Source: Pseudomonadota bacterium
Lineage (GTDB): Bacteria > Pseudomonadota > Alphaproteobacteria > Rhizobiales > Devosiaceae
Reading direction: 5' to 3'
Assembly (NCBI GenBank): GCA_023431205.1
Contig: JAEYXQ010000016.1
Location: 1-12,215, forward strand
Length of the DNA: 12,215 bases
Under the pieces are notes generated by a model, which was given only the letters and a program-made list of their open reading frames with translations, was not told where the DNA came from and made no database searches. The position numbers were made by a program, and so were the translations under genes. Below are positions 1 through 6,363 of the stretch, piece by piece (within the stretch, counting starts at the first letter, position 1; each line of letters begins with the position of its first letter).

Positions 1-533
1 ACACCGGTGTGGTGGCGGGTTGGATCAAGCTGAGCGCCGGCGACGACGGCATCACCCCGCTGGAGGCGCGCATCCTGCGGGCTGCAGCGCGGGCGGCTGC
101 CGCCACGGGCGCGGTTATCGGCTCCCATACCATCAGGGGGCCGGTGGTGATGGACCTGCTCGACATCATCGAACGCGAGGGATACCGCGCCGATCGGTTC
201 ATCTCCATCCATACCCAGGCGGAGCCGGACTTCGAACTGCACAAGGCGGTCGCCCAGCGCGGCGCCTGGATCGAGTACGATCACGTCGGACGTGAACCGG
301 ATGCAGAGGTGGTGCCGCTGATAGCGCGGGCCATCGAAGCCGGCTTGGCCGAGCAACTGCTGCTCAGCCACGACCGCGGCTGGTTCGATCCGGCGCTGCC
401 CGGCGGGGGAACGCCGCAGCCCTACACCCATCTCGTGGGGAGTCTACTACCGGCCTTGCGGCAGGCGGGTGTCGAGCAATCCACCATCGTTCGGATGACC
501 GAAGTCAATCCGTTCGAGGCATTCGCCCGCTAA
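1..533 (+). CDS. Phosphotriesterase-family metal-dependent hydrolase, 3' part (5' end outside window)
   Basis: The reading frame is open to the left edge, so only the C-terminal part of the protein (about 177 residues) is present. It resembles the phosphotriesterase/Php branch of the amidohydrolase superfamily, whose members are TIM barrels with a two-metal centre that hydrolyse phosphoesters or lactones. Numbering from the GTG at position 9, visible family signatures are GWIKLSAGDDG with the usual bridging, carbamylated lysine (K7), GSHT with a metal-binding His (H40), SIHTQ with a second His (H68), and LLSHD with the catalytic/metal Asp (D122). The end, with MTEVNPFEAF, matches the family's usual terminal helix. 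The GTG at 9 is internal, because this family has an N-terminal HxH metal motif that must lie upstream. The gene is convergent with rimO, with 12 bp between stop codons. The substrate cannot be told from sequence; a lactonase or organophosphate hydrolase is possible. The family call is firm. Confidence 0.85.
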   Translation, partial: TGVVAGWIKLSAGDDGITPLEARILRAAARAAAATGAVIGSHTIRGPVVMDLLDIIEREGYRADRFISIHTQAEPDFELHKAVAQRGAWIEYDHVGREPDAEVVPLIARAIEAGLAEQLLLSHDRGWFDPALPGGGTPQPYTHLVGSLLPALRQAGVEQSTIVRMTEVNPFEAFAR

Positions 534-545
534 TCCCCAGGCGGC

Positions 546-1883
546 TCAGGCTGCCCGGATGGCCTTTGCCGGTTCGGCGAACAGGTCGTACTCGTCGCTA
601 CCGGTCACCGTCACGCTGACCATGTCACCCGGCTTGATGCCGGCGGCGTTGGCGACGATCACCTGTCCGTCGATCTCCGGCGCGTCCCACTTGGACCGGG
701 CGATGGCAACATTCTTGTCCTGCTGCACATCGTCCACCAGCACGTCGATGGTGCGGCCGACCTTCTTGGCAAGCTGGCCGGCGGAGACGTTCTGCGCCAC
801 GGCCATCAACTGCTCCCAGCGCTCCTGCGCCACCTCGTCGGGGACGATGCCCTCGAGTTCATTGGCCGGAGCACCGGTCACCGGTTCGTACTTGAAGCAG
901 CCGGCACGGTCGATTTCGGCTTCCTCGATGAAGTCGAGCATCATCTCGAAGTCTTCCTCGGTCTCACCGGGGAAGCCGACGATGAAGTTAGAGCGCACCG
1001 TCAGGTCCGGCACTTGCCGGCGCCAGTCGAGGATGCGGTTCAGCGTCTTTTCCTGATGCGCCGGGCGCCGCATGGCCTTCAGCACCTTGGGCGAGGCATG
1101 CTGGAAAGGAATGTCCAGATAGGGCAGCACCAGCCCGTCGGCCATCAGTTCCATGATCTGGTCGACATGGGGGTAGGGGTACACATAGTGCAGGCGCACC
1201 CAGGCGCCGAACTGCCCCAGTTCCTTGGCCAGGTCATAGAACTTCGCCTTCACCGGCCGCCCGCGATAGTTCGATTCCGCATAGCGAATGTCGAGACCGT
1301 AGGCGCTGGTGTCCTGCGAGATCACCAGCAGTTCCTTGGCCCCCGAGCGCACCAGGCCCTCTGCCTCGGCGAGGATGCCGCCGGCGGGGCGCGACGCGAG
1401 GTCGCCGCGGATCTGCGGAATGATGCAGAACGAGCAGCGATTGTTGCAGCCCTCGGAAATCTTGAGATAGGCGTAGTGCCGAGGTGTCAGCTTGAGTCCG
1501 CTCTCCGGCACCAGGTCGACGAACTTGTTCGGCACCGGCGGCAGGTGCTCGTGTACTGCGCTGACGACACTCTCGTACTGGTGCGGTCCGGTGATCGCCA
1601 GCACGCTCGGATGCGTCTCACGGATCAGGCCTTCCTCGATGCCGAGGCACCCGGTGACGATCACCCGGCCATTCTCGTTGAGCGCCTCGCCGATCGCCTC
1701 GAGCGACTCCTGCTTGGCGCTGTCGAGAAAGCCGCAGGTGTTCACGAGCACGATGTCGGCGCCCTCGTAGTTGCGGCTGAACGAGTAGCCCTGCGCCCGT
1801 AGCGTGGTCATGATCCGCTCGCTGTCGACGAGCGCCTTGGGGCAGCCGAGGCTGACAAGGCCGATTTTGGGCGCCTGGCTCAT
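546..1883 (-). CDS. rimO: Ribosomal protein S12 methylthiotransferase RimO
   Basis: This is a radical-SAM methylthiotransferase that adds a methylthio group to a conserved aspartate of ribosomal protein S12, in the cytosol. The protein has 445 residues, normal for RimO. The N-terminal methylthiotransferase domain opens with the RimO-type sequence GLVSLGCPKALVDSE and supplies the three ligands of the auxiliary 4Fe-4S cluster: C14, C50 (VNTCGF) and C79 (TGCLG). The radical-SAM cluster motif CNNRCSFC gives C146, C150 and C153. A C-terminal TRAM-like domain (about residues 375-440) ends the protein. The start GCPKALVDSE favours RimO over its tRNA-modifying paralogue MiaB. The ATG at 1883 gives the family-typical start, but no clear Shine-Dalgarno precedes it. 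It is a single gene, divergent from doxX and convergent with the phosphotriesterase gene. Confidence 0.97.
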   Translation of the reverse strand: MSQAPKIGLVSLGCPKALVDSERIMTTLRAQGYSFSRNYEGADIVLVNTCGFLDSAKQESLEAIGEALNENGRVIVTGCLGIEEGLIRETHPSVLAITGPHQYESVVSAVHEHLPPVPNKFVDLVPESGLKLTPRHYAYLKISEGCNNRCSFCIIPQIRGDLASRPAGGILAEAEGLVRSGAKELLVISQDTSAYGLDIRYAESNYRGRPVKAKFYDLAKELGQFGAWVRLHYVYPYPHVDQIMELMADGLVLPYLDIPFQHASPKVLKAMRRPAHQEKTLNRILDWRRQVPDLTVRSNFIVGFPGETEEDFEMMLDFIEEAEIDRAGCFKYEPVTGAPANELEGIVPDEVAQERWEQLMAVAQNVSAGQLAKKVGRTIDVLVDDVQQDKNVAIARSKWDAPEIDGQVIVANAAGIKPGDMVSVTVTGSDEYDLFAEPAKAIRAA

Positions 1884-2136
1884 GCGCGAATAGGTCCGGG
1901 GCTGGAAAGAGATGCCGCCTCATACATCAAACAGGGGTGGTTCCGCAATGTGACTGCCTCCCGTTGCCGTCGCATCAGCCCTGTTGCACGCGGTGGACAC
2001 GCACTCTTGAAACAGCGCGGAGGGACGAACAATGCGTCCACCGATGAGCGGCTATGCGGAACGCGCTCGATTTATCACAACCCACATCCGGTGCGCCGTT
2101 GAGGGGCGCAGCGTTCAACCAACCCAGGAGCCCGCC
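1884..2136. other. Intergenic region between divergent rimO and doxX
   Basis: This 253-bp stretch should hold the promoters for both neighbours. I see no convincing sigma-70 pair. A TTGAAA at 2007-2012 has only a poor -10 match 17 bp downstream. A strong Shine-Dalgarno-like GGAGGG lies at 2019-2024 before an ATG at 2032 that is in frame with doxX (see the doxX entry). No terminator or tRNA is visible. Confidence 0.4.
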
Positions 2137-2511
2137 ATGTTCGACCGACTCTCTGCCTACGCCCCCCAGGCCCTCGCCGTGCTGCGCATTGTCACTGCCC
2201 TGCTGTTCATCGAGCATGGCACCCAGAAACTGTTCGGCTGGCCGGTTCCCGCCGCGGGCCCCACCGAAGGCCTGATGCTGGTGGCTGGCATTCTCGAACT
2301 GGTCGGTGGCGTGCTGATCCTGATCGGGTTCCTGACCCGCCCCGTCGCCTTCCTCATGTGCGGCTTCATGGCAGTGGCCTACTTCATGGGCCACATGCCC
2401 ATGGGCTTCTGGCCGGTCGCCAACTTCGGCGATGCCGCAATCCTGTTCTGCTTCATCTTCGGCTATCTGGTCTTCGCCGGTCCCGGGGCCTGGAGCTTCG
2501 ACCGTCGCTGA
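2137..2511 (+). CDS. DoxX family membrane protein
   Basis: This is a small integral membrane protein of 124 residues with about four hydrophobic segments, the size and layout of the DoxX family. Family features are the N-terminal helix with LRIVTALLFIEHGTQKLFG, a second helix with GILELVGGVLILIGF followed by RPVAF, and a final helix ending in FAGPGAWSFDRR. DoxX-like proteins are linked in some bacteria to redox or thiol stress, but the function here is unknown. I chose the ATG at 2137, which has AGGAG at 2126-2130 six bases upstream and starts at the usual family N-terminus. An in-frame ATG at 2032 also has a strong GGAGGG seven bases upstream. That would add 35 residues without family resemblance, with a lower share of G/C-ending codons (about 22 of 34, against 27 of 33 at the start of the conserved part). 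It is convergent with the DUF4282-like gene, with 19 bp between them. Confidence 0.88.
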   Translation: MFDRLSAYAPQALAVLRIVTALLFIEHGTQKLFGWPVPAAGPTEGLMLVAGILELVGGVLILIGFLTRPVAFLMCGFMAVAYFMGHMPMGFWPVANFGDAAILFCFIFGYLVFAGPGAWSFDRR

Positions 2512-2530
2512 ACTCTGACTCTGCCGCCGC

Positions 2531-3064
2531 TCAGGTCACCCCCTTGGGCGGCGGTGTCCGCTTGGCCGTCCGGCGCGGCTTGAACACCTCGCCAGGCTTG
2601 GTAGCAGGCTCCCGCTCGATCGCAGTATCCGCTGCCGGTACATAAGGCGCCGGCTCCGTTGCCGGGGTGTAGTACTCGTCCGCCTCTGGATAGTCGGTGT
2701 CGTCCTCGCCCTCTTCGGCAAGTTCGCGGATCGCATCGCGAACCTCGTCCAGCAGTGAGGCCGAATAGCGCGACCGGCCGGTATTGCCGGTTGCCTCATG
2801 GGCGCGGAACCACACCAGCAGCGCCTCGCAGAGGATGCGCAGGCCGACAAAGGCGAGGAGCCCGAAAACAACGATCTCCAGCAGCCCCCATAGCCCGTTT
2901 CCGAACCCGAAGCCGAAGCTCCAGAAGAAGTGGCTGACTGCCCACAGCAGGATGCCCGCAAGCCCCAGCGCGTACAAGATCGGCACCAGCCGCGGCGACA
3001 GGATTGAATCGAGCCGGAACAATGTTTGGCGGGTGAAGAGGCGTTTGAGGTCGTCCAGCGTCAT
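2531..3064 (-). CDS. DUF4282-like two-helix membrane protein of unknown function
   Basis: The 177-residue protein has two strong hydrophobic segments (about residues 26-47 and 57-86), preceded by a short amphipathic start containing FRLDSILSPRLVPILY. This arrangement resembles the DUF4282 family, for which I know no established function. The long C-terminal tail (about 88-177) is predicted to be disordered: first acidic (EEGEDDTDYPEADE), then proline-rich, and ending basic (KPRRTAKRTPPPKG). It is probably cytoplasmic. I chose the ATG at 3064 because GGAGG lies about five bases upstream. The frame is open further upstream to 3166, but that would overlap lipB and lacks support. The start lies 22 bp after the lipB stop on the same strand, so co-transcription with lipB is likely. 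No link with lipoate metabolism is implied by sequence. Confidence 0.75.
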   Translation of the reverse strand: MTLDDLKRLFTRQTLFRLDSILSPRLVPILYALGLAGILLWAVSHFFWSFGFGFGNGLWGLLEIVVFGLLAFVGLRILCEALLVWFRAHEATGNTGRSRYSASLLDEVRDAIRELAEEGEDDTDYPEADEYYTPATEPAPYVPAADTAIEREPATKPGEVFKPRRTAKRTPPPKGVT

Positions 3065-3086
3065 CTCGTCCTCCGGCGATTCTGCG

Positions 3087-3845
3087 TCACGCAACTTGGC
3101 TGGCGATGGCGGGGCTGACAAGGCTCTCTTCGTTGCCCGTGACCGTGCTTCCGAACCGCAGTTCAAACGCGGACCGCAGAACCGAATCCACCTCGGCCAT
3201 CGAGACCAACTGCCCCAGATCCTCGAAGCTGGTCACCCCCTGGTCGGTGATGCCGCAGGGCACGATGCCGTTGTAGTGGCTGAGATCGGGCGCCACGTTC
3301 AGCGAAATGCCGTGAAAGGTCACCCATTTCGACACCCGTACGCCGATGGCCGCGATCTTGTCCTCGCGACCGATACCCTTGTCCGGCCGCCGCACCCATA
3401 CCCCGACGCGACCCTCGCGCCGCTCGCCGACGATGTTGTGAGCCGCGAGTGTATCGATCACCCAGCCTTCGAGGCCGTTGACGAGGCAGCGAATGTCCCG
3501 CCCGCGCCGGGTCAGGTCCAGCATCAGGTAGGCCACCCTCTGTCCGGGGCCATGATAAGTATGTTGCCCGCCGCGGCCGGCGTCGTAGACCGGGAACCGC
3601 GCCTCGATCAGGTCTCCCGCGACTGCCGAGGTGCCGGCGGTATAGAGCGGCGGATGCTCCACCAGCCACACCGCCTCCGGTGCTGTCCCCGCCGCGACGG
3701 CGGCCGCCCGCATCTTCATGGCAGCAAGGGCAACAGGGTAGGACACTGCCTCTGGCGAAATGATCCACTCCGTCGGCGCGCCGTCGCTTCGTATCAGCTT
3801 GCCCCCGGCGCAGCTCTGACTGTCTGTTAACGCTTCCATAACCAT
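3087..3845 (-). CDS. lipB: Octanoyltransferase LipB
   Basis: LipB moves octanoate from octanoyl-ACP to the lipoyl domains of 2-oxoacid dehydrogenases and GcvH, the first step of endogenous protein lipoylation; LipA then adds the sulfurs. Taking the ATG at 3845 gives 252 residues. Family motifs are LVEHPPLYTAGTS (61-73), the substrate-binding GRGGQHTYHGPGQ (90-102), and the two catalytic residues: Lys163 in EDKIAAIGVRV and Cys197 in IVPCGITDQGVTS. FHGISLNV between them is also typical. The start is uncertain: ATGs at 3845 and 3839 are close together and neither has a good Shine-Dalgarno. Longer forms up to 4049 would run through the antisense strand of fliN and are unlikely. A DUF4282-like gene follows 22 bp downstream, and fliN diverges from the 5' side. 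Confidence 0.95.
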   Translation of the reverse strand: MVMEALTDSQSCAGGKLIRSDGAPTEWIISPEAVSYPVALAAMKMRAAAVAAGTAPEAVWLVEHPPLYTAGTSAVAGDLIEARFPVYDAGRGGQHTYHGPGQRVAYLMLDLTRRGRDIRCLVNGLEGWVIDTLAAHNIVGERREGRVGVWVRRPDKGIGREDKIAAIGVRVSKWVTFHGISLNVAPDLSHYNGIVPCGITDQGVTSFEDLGQLVSMAEVDSVLRSAFELRFGSTVTGNEESLVSPAIASQVA

Positions 3846-3912
3846 GCTTGCCGGAGAGTTACCTGAACTGAACGACTCCGCAGCGCTGCCGCTGCCCTGA
3901 TGTGACCTATTT

Positions 3913-4146
3913 ATGAGCACGCTCGACAATATTGAAGTGGACCTGACCGTCGAACTCGGCGCGACGACCATGCCCATCCACCACCTGCTGCGGATGGGTC
4001 GTGGCGCCGTGATCGAACTCGACGCCAGCGAACACGATCCGATGCGCATCTACGCCAACTCCACCCTGATCGCGCTCGGCGAGGTTACGGTCGATGATGG
4101 GCAGTTGCGCGTGCAGGTTACGGAGAAGATGCTGCGTCGGGGATAA
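3913..4146 (+). CDS. fliN: Flagellar motor switch protein FliN (minimal SpoA domain)
   Basis: FliN is part of the cytoplasmic C-ring of the flagellum, where it helps control rotation direction and export. The whole 77-residue protein is one SpoA (FliN/FliM C-terminal) domain: IEVDLTVELGATTMPIHHLLRMGRGAVIEL, then RIYANSTLIALGEVTVDDGQLRVQV. Most FliN proteins carry an extra N-terminal stretch, and this one has almost none. An in-frame stop at 3898-3900 excludes a longer form, so the ATG at 3913 is the only sensible start, although no Shine-Dalgarno precedes it. No other flagellar gene is in the window; it stands alone, divergent from lipB (67 bp apart) and upstream of tRNA-Leu. Other SpoA proteins, such as type III secretion SctQ parts, are less likely given the close match to alphaproteobacterial FliN. 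Confidence 0.85.
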   Translation: MSTLDNIEVDLTVELGATTMPIHHLLRMGRGAVIELDASEHDPMRIYANSTLIALGEVTVDDGQLRVQVTEKMLRRG

Positions 4147-4161
4147 GTGCCGGTTGCGGAC

Positions 4162-4191
4162 CGGGTTTTCCACGGTCGGGGAAGAAACCCG
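4162..4191 (+). terminator. Possible weak terminator hairpin after fliN
   Basis: Fifteen bases after the fliN stop, CGGGTTT (4162-4168) and AAACCCG (4185-4191) form a 7-bp stem that can continue with TCC/GGA inside. No T-run follows, so termination is only suggested. Confidence 0.35.
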
Positions 4192-4201
4192 ATTTCCCCG
4201 C

Positions 4202-4230
4202 TTGTGGTCCGCCGACACCTTTGCTACATC
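4202..4230 (+). promoter_or_regulatory. Predicted sigma-70-type promoter of tRNA-Leu(GAG)
   Basis: TTGTGG (4202-4207) and TACATC (4225-4230) are spaced by exactly 17 bp and placed to start transcription near 4237, giving a leader of about 40 nt before the tRNA. This is a consensus-type reading with no experimental support. Confidence 0.45.
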
Positions 4231-4276
4231 CCCACTCGCTTCGGCGCCCCGGCGCCAGAGCTTCTACCACACATGT

Positions 4277-4361
4277 GCGGTCGTGGCGGAATTGGTAGAC
4301 GCGCAGCGTTGAGGTCGCTGTGCCGCGAGGCGTGGAAGTTCGAGTCTTCTCGACCGCACCA
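4277..4361 (+). tRNA. tRNA-Leu (anticodon GAG)
   Basis: The acceptor arms GCGGTCG (4277-4283) and CGACCGC (4351-4357) pair perfectly, followed by discriminator A and an encoded CCA (4359-4361). The anticodon arm is CAGCG, loop TTGAGGT, CGCTG, so the anticodon is GAG (4311-4313), reading CUC/CUU leucine codons. A long variable arm and the T-arm GTTCGAGTC fit a class II leucine tRNA of 85 nt. Confidence 0.97.
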
Positions 4362-4383
4362 GTCACTCCGGTGACACGGCAAC

Positions 4384-4413
4384 AGCCGCCCTTCGGGGCG
4401 GCTTTGTTGTTTT
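4384..4413 (+). terminator. Rho-independent terminator of tRNA-Leu(GAG)
   Basis: AGCCGCCC (4384-4391) and GGGCGGCT (4396-4403) form a perfect 8-bp stem closed by a TTCG tetraloop, followed by TTGTTGTTTT. It sits 22 nt after the CCA end. The same hairpin faces the 3' end of the opposing MmcQ/YjbR gene, but the T-run is only on the plus strand. Confidence 0.9.
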
Positions 4414-4418
4414 CGCGA

Positions 4419-4784
4419 TCAGGTTTGCGCCGTCGGCCGCTGCGCCCGCAACGTTTCCGGTGCCTTGAAGCGCCAGGCGTCCTCCAGCCGCAGCGACAGT
4501 TCCTCGTCGCCGATGGCATCGAGTCGAACCAACACCACCGGGTGACCCACGTAGTGGTCGGTCTCGAAGTAGATGTCCGGCGAAATCTCCATCAGCAGCG
4601 ACTTCTGCTCCTCGGGGCACTGCAGAACCAGTGTCGAATCGTCGAGCAGTCGAGCAAAGGTCGTGTCGCGCACCTTCAGCGCCGGCGTGCCGTAGCTCGT
4701 GGCGTGCTCCACCTGTGGTAGGCCGCGCTCGGCGCACAGGGCTTTCACTCGCTCGAAAGCCGCGCCAGCATTGTTTTCGTTCAT
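4419..4784 (-). CDS. MmcQ/YjbR family protein
   Basis: This 121-residue protein matches the MmcQ/YjbR family, small proteins with a CyaY-like fold whose biochemical role is poorly known; the family name mentions DNA binding. Family features are the start FERVKALCAERGLPQVEHATSYGTPALKV, the central ARLLDDSTLVLQCPEEQKSLLM, and the end YFETDHYVGHPVVLVRLDAIGDEEL followed by DAWRFKAP. I chose the ATG at 4784, which has AGGAGG with a 5-nt spacer. The GTG at 4790 overlaps that ribosome-binding site and is unlikely to be used. The gene is single, convergent with tRNA-Leu and divergent from mgtE. Nothing nearby hints at its role. Confidence 0.85.
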   Translation of the reverse strand: MNENNAGAAFERVKALCAERGLPQVEHATSYGTPALKVRDTTFARLLDDSTLVLQCPEEQKSLLMEISPDIYFETDHYVGHPVVLVRLDAIGDEELSLRLEDAWRFKAPETLRAQRPTAQT

Positions 4785-4821
4785 AGTCACCTCCTGCCGC
4801 TGCGAAAGGCGTACAGCCAGT

Positions 4822-4851
4822 CTGGCGCAACGCGATTCGATTGGCTACAGC
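4822..4851 (+). promoter_or_regulatory. Possible mgtE promoter
   Basis: CTGGCG (4822-4827) and TACAGC (4846-4851) are spaced 18 bp, in the 109-bp divergent gap before mgtE. The match is weak. A small hairpin CCTGA-AACC-TCAGG (4862-4875) lies in the predicted leader. I see no recognisable magnesium riboswitch such as an M-box, which the short leader could hardly contain. Confidence 0.25.
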
Positions 4852-4893
4852 TTGCCTTGCCCCTGAAACCTCAGGACACAAAAAGGGCTCCCG

Positions 4894-6309
4894 ATGAGTG
4901 CAGATTTCGAGACCGGACCCGGCGCCGATGCCGGGGTGGACAATACCGTGTTCCGCGACAGCGAGGACCGCATCAGTCCGTTTTGGCTCGAGCGGTTTCG
5001 CGCCTATCTGGCCGAAGGGCAGGCGGACGACGTCGCCGCCGCCATGGAGCCGCTGCACCTTTCCGATATCGGCGATGTCATCGAATCGCTGAACCTTGAC
5101 GAGCGTCTTGCGCTGGTCCGGCTCCTGGGCGACCGCTTCGACTATTCGGCACTGACCGAGGTCGATGACAGCGTCCGCGCCGAGATCATGGAGGCGCTGC
5201 CGAACGCCGAGATCGCCCGCGGCGTGGCCAATCTCGACAACGACGACGCCGTGTTCATCCTCGAGGACATGGAGGAGCACGACCGGGATGAGGTCCTGGC
5301 CAAGCTGCCGACCTTCGAGCGGCTGAACCTCAAGCGCAGCCTCGACTTCCCCGAAGACTCCGCCGGCCGGCGGATGCAGACCGATTTCATCGCCATTCCG
5401 CCGTTCTGGACGGTGGGGCAGACCATCGACTACCTGCGCTCCGAAGCCGACCTGCCCGACGATTTCTACCAGATCTACGTGGTCGATGCGTCCTACCAGG
5501 TGCTCGGCACCATCGCGCTCGACAAGTTCCTGCGCGCTTCGCGGGCGACGCGCATCGAAGCGCTGATGAACACCAACTTCGTCACCGTCCACGCCACCGA
5601 GGACCAGGAGGAAGCGGCCCGGGACTTCGAGCGCTATGACCTGGTGGAAGTGGGTGTGGTGGATGAGAGCGGGCGTCTCGTCGGTGTGATCACCATCGAC
5701 GACATCGTCGACGTCATCCAGGAGGAGGCGGAGGAAGATATCCGCTTCCTGGCCGGTGTGGGCGACGAGGATATCTCCAACAGCACCATCGATACGGTGC
5801 GCAGCCGCGCGCCCTGGCTGGCGGTGAACCTCGTGACGGCCGTCGCCGTGTCATATGTGATCGGCCTGTTCGGCGCGACCATCGACCAGATGGTAGCGCT
5901 TGCCGTCCTTATGCCCATCGTTGCCTCGATGGGCGGCAATGCCGGTGCCCAGACCATGACGGTGACAGTGCGCGCCCTTGCCATGCGAGAACTCCAGGGG
6001 TCGCGCCTGCGACGCCTGATCACGCGCGAAATGATCGTCGGCTTCGCCAACGGCGTCATCTTCGCCATCCTCATCGGGTTGGTCACCTGGCTGCGCTTCG
6101 ACAGCGTTTCGCTCGGCATCGTCATCGCGCTGGCGATGGTCATCAACCTGATCGTCGCCGGCACTGCCGGTATCCTGATCCCGCTGGCGCTCGACAAGTT
6201 CAAGGCCGATCCGGCCATCGCCTCAGCCGTGTTCGTGACCACCATCACCGATATCGTCGGCTTCTTTGCCTTCCTCGGCATTGCCGGCCTGTGGTTCGGC
6301 CTGTTTTGA
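4894..6309 (+). CDS. mgtE: Magnesium transporter MgtE
   Basis: MgtE is a homodimeric inner-membrane Mg2+ channel/transporter gated by its own cytoplasmic Mg2+-sensing domains. The 471-residue protein has the full architecture. A helical MgtE N domain (about 40-140) includes VDDSVRAEIMEALPNAEIARGV and the repeated acidic DNDDAVFILEDMEEHDRDEVL. A pair of CBS domains follows (about 158-278, ending VGVITIDDIVDVI). The membrane domain of five helices (about 305-471) has GGNAGAQ (347-353) and TTITDIVGFF, whose Asp453 corresponds to the conserved pore aspartate of the family. The acidic sensing region appears intact. The ATG at 4894 is used; a weak purine stretch (AAAAAGGG) precedes it. The gene is monocistronic: divergent from the MmcQ/YjbR gene and convergent with the ribN-like gene across a palindrome. 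Confidence 0.97.
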   Translation: MSADFETGPGADAGVDNTVFRDSEDRISPFWLERFRAYLAEGQADDVAAAMEPLHLSDIGDVIESLNLDERLALVRLLGDRFDYSALTEVDDSVRAEIMEALPNAEIARGVANLDNDDAVFILEDMEEHDRDEVLAKLPTFERLNLKRSLDFPEDSAGRRMQTDFIAIPPFWTVGQTIDYLRSEADLPDDFYQIYVVDASYQVLGTIALDKFLRASRATRIEALMNTNFVTVHATEDQEEAARDFERYDLVEVGVVDESGRLVGVITIDDIVDVIQEEAEEDIRFLAGVGDEDISNSTIDTVRSRAPWLAVNLVTAVAVSYVIGLFGATIDQMVALAVLMPIVASMGGNAGAQTMTVTVRALAMRELQGSRLRRLITREMIVGFANGVIFAILIGLVTWLRFDSVSLGIVIALAMVINLIVAGTAGILIPLALDKFKADPAIASAVFVTTITDIVGFFAFLGIAGLWFGLF

Positions 6310-6320
6310 CGATCGCCCGG

Positions 6321-6354
6321 CATCGTCCCCTCGCCTGAGGGAGAGGGGACGATG
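6321..6354. terminator. 12-bp perfect palindrome between convergent mgtE and ribN; likely bidirectional terminator or REP-like hairpin
   Basis: CATCGTCCCCTC (6321-6332) and GAGGGGACGATG (6343-6354) are perfect inverted copies around a 10-nt loop (6333-6342). The hairpin fills most of the 54 bp between the two convergent stop codons, the usual place for a shared terminator. Neither side has a T-run. The CCCTC...GAGGG core is also like short dispersed palindromes found in many GC-rich proteobacteria. Confidence 0.55.
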
Positions 6355-6363
6355 GAGCTTGGA

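Noticed and set aside
1014..1802. Long plus-strand open frame (262 codons) opposite rimO
   Set aside because: It is antisense to a well-conserved rimO with all its cluster ligands. Its product is rich in Arg/His/Pro with no family resemblance, as expected for a shadow frame in high-GC DNA.
2524..2554. Inverted repeat CCGCCGC/GCGGCGG between doxX and the DUF4282-like gene
   Set aside because: A 7-bp GC stem with a 17-nt loop, mostly inside the coding end of the minus-strand gene and without a T-run. Too easily formed by chance at this GC content to call a terminator.
2784..3830. Plus-strand open frame (348 codons) opposite lipB and the DUF4282-like gene
   Set aside because: Both genes on the other strand have family motifs or a good ribosome-binding site; this frame has neither.
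4277..4361. tRNA-Leu genes as integration sites for a mobile element
   Set aside because: No repeat of the tRNA 3' end, integrase gene or change in base composition is seen next to either tRNA within the window.
4785..4893. Possible magnesium riboswitch before mgtE
   Set aside because: The leader after any plausible promoter is under 50 nt and lacks the M-box conserved sequence; only a 5-bp hairpin is visible.
4363..5592. Long minus-strand open frame (409 codons) opposite mgtE
   Set aside because: It covers the mgtE N-terminal and CBS domains and the divergent promoter region, and also runs through the MmcQ/YjbR gene in another frame. No recognisable domain.
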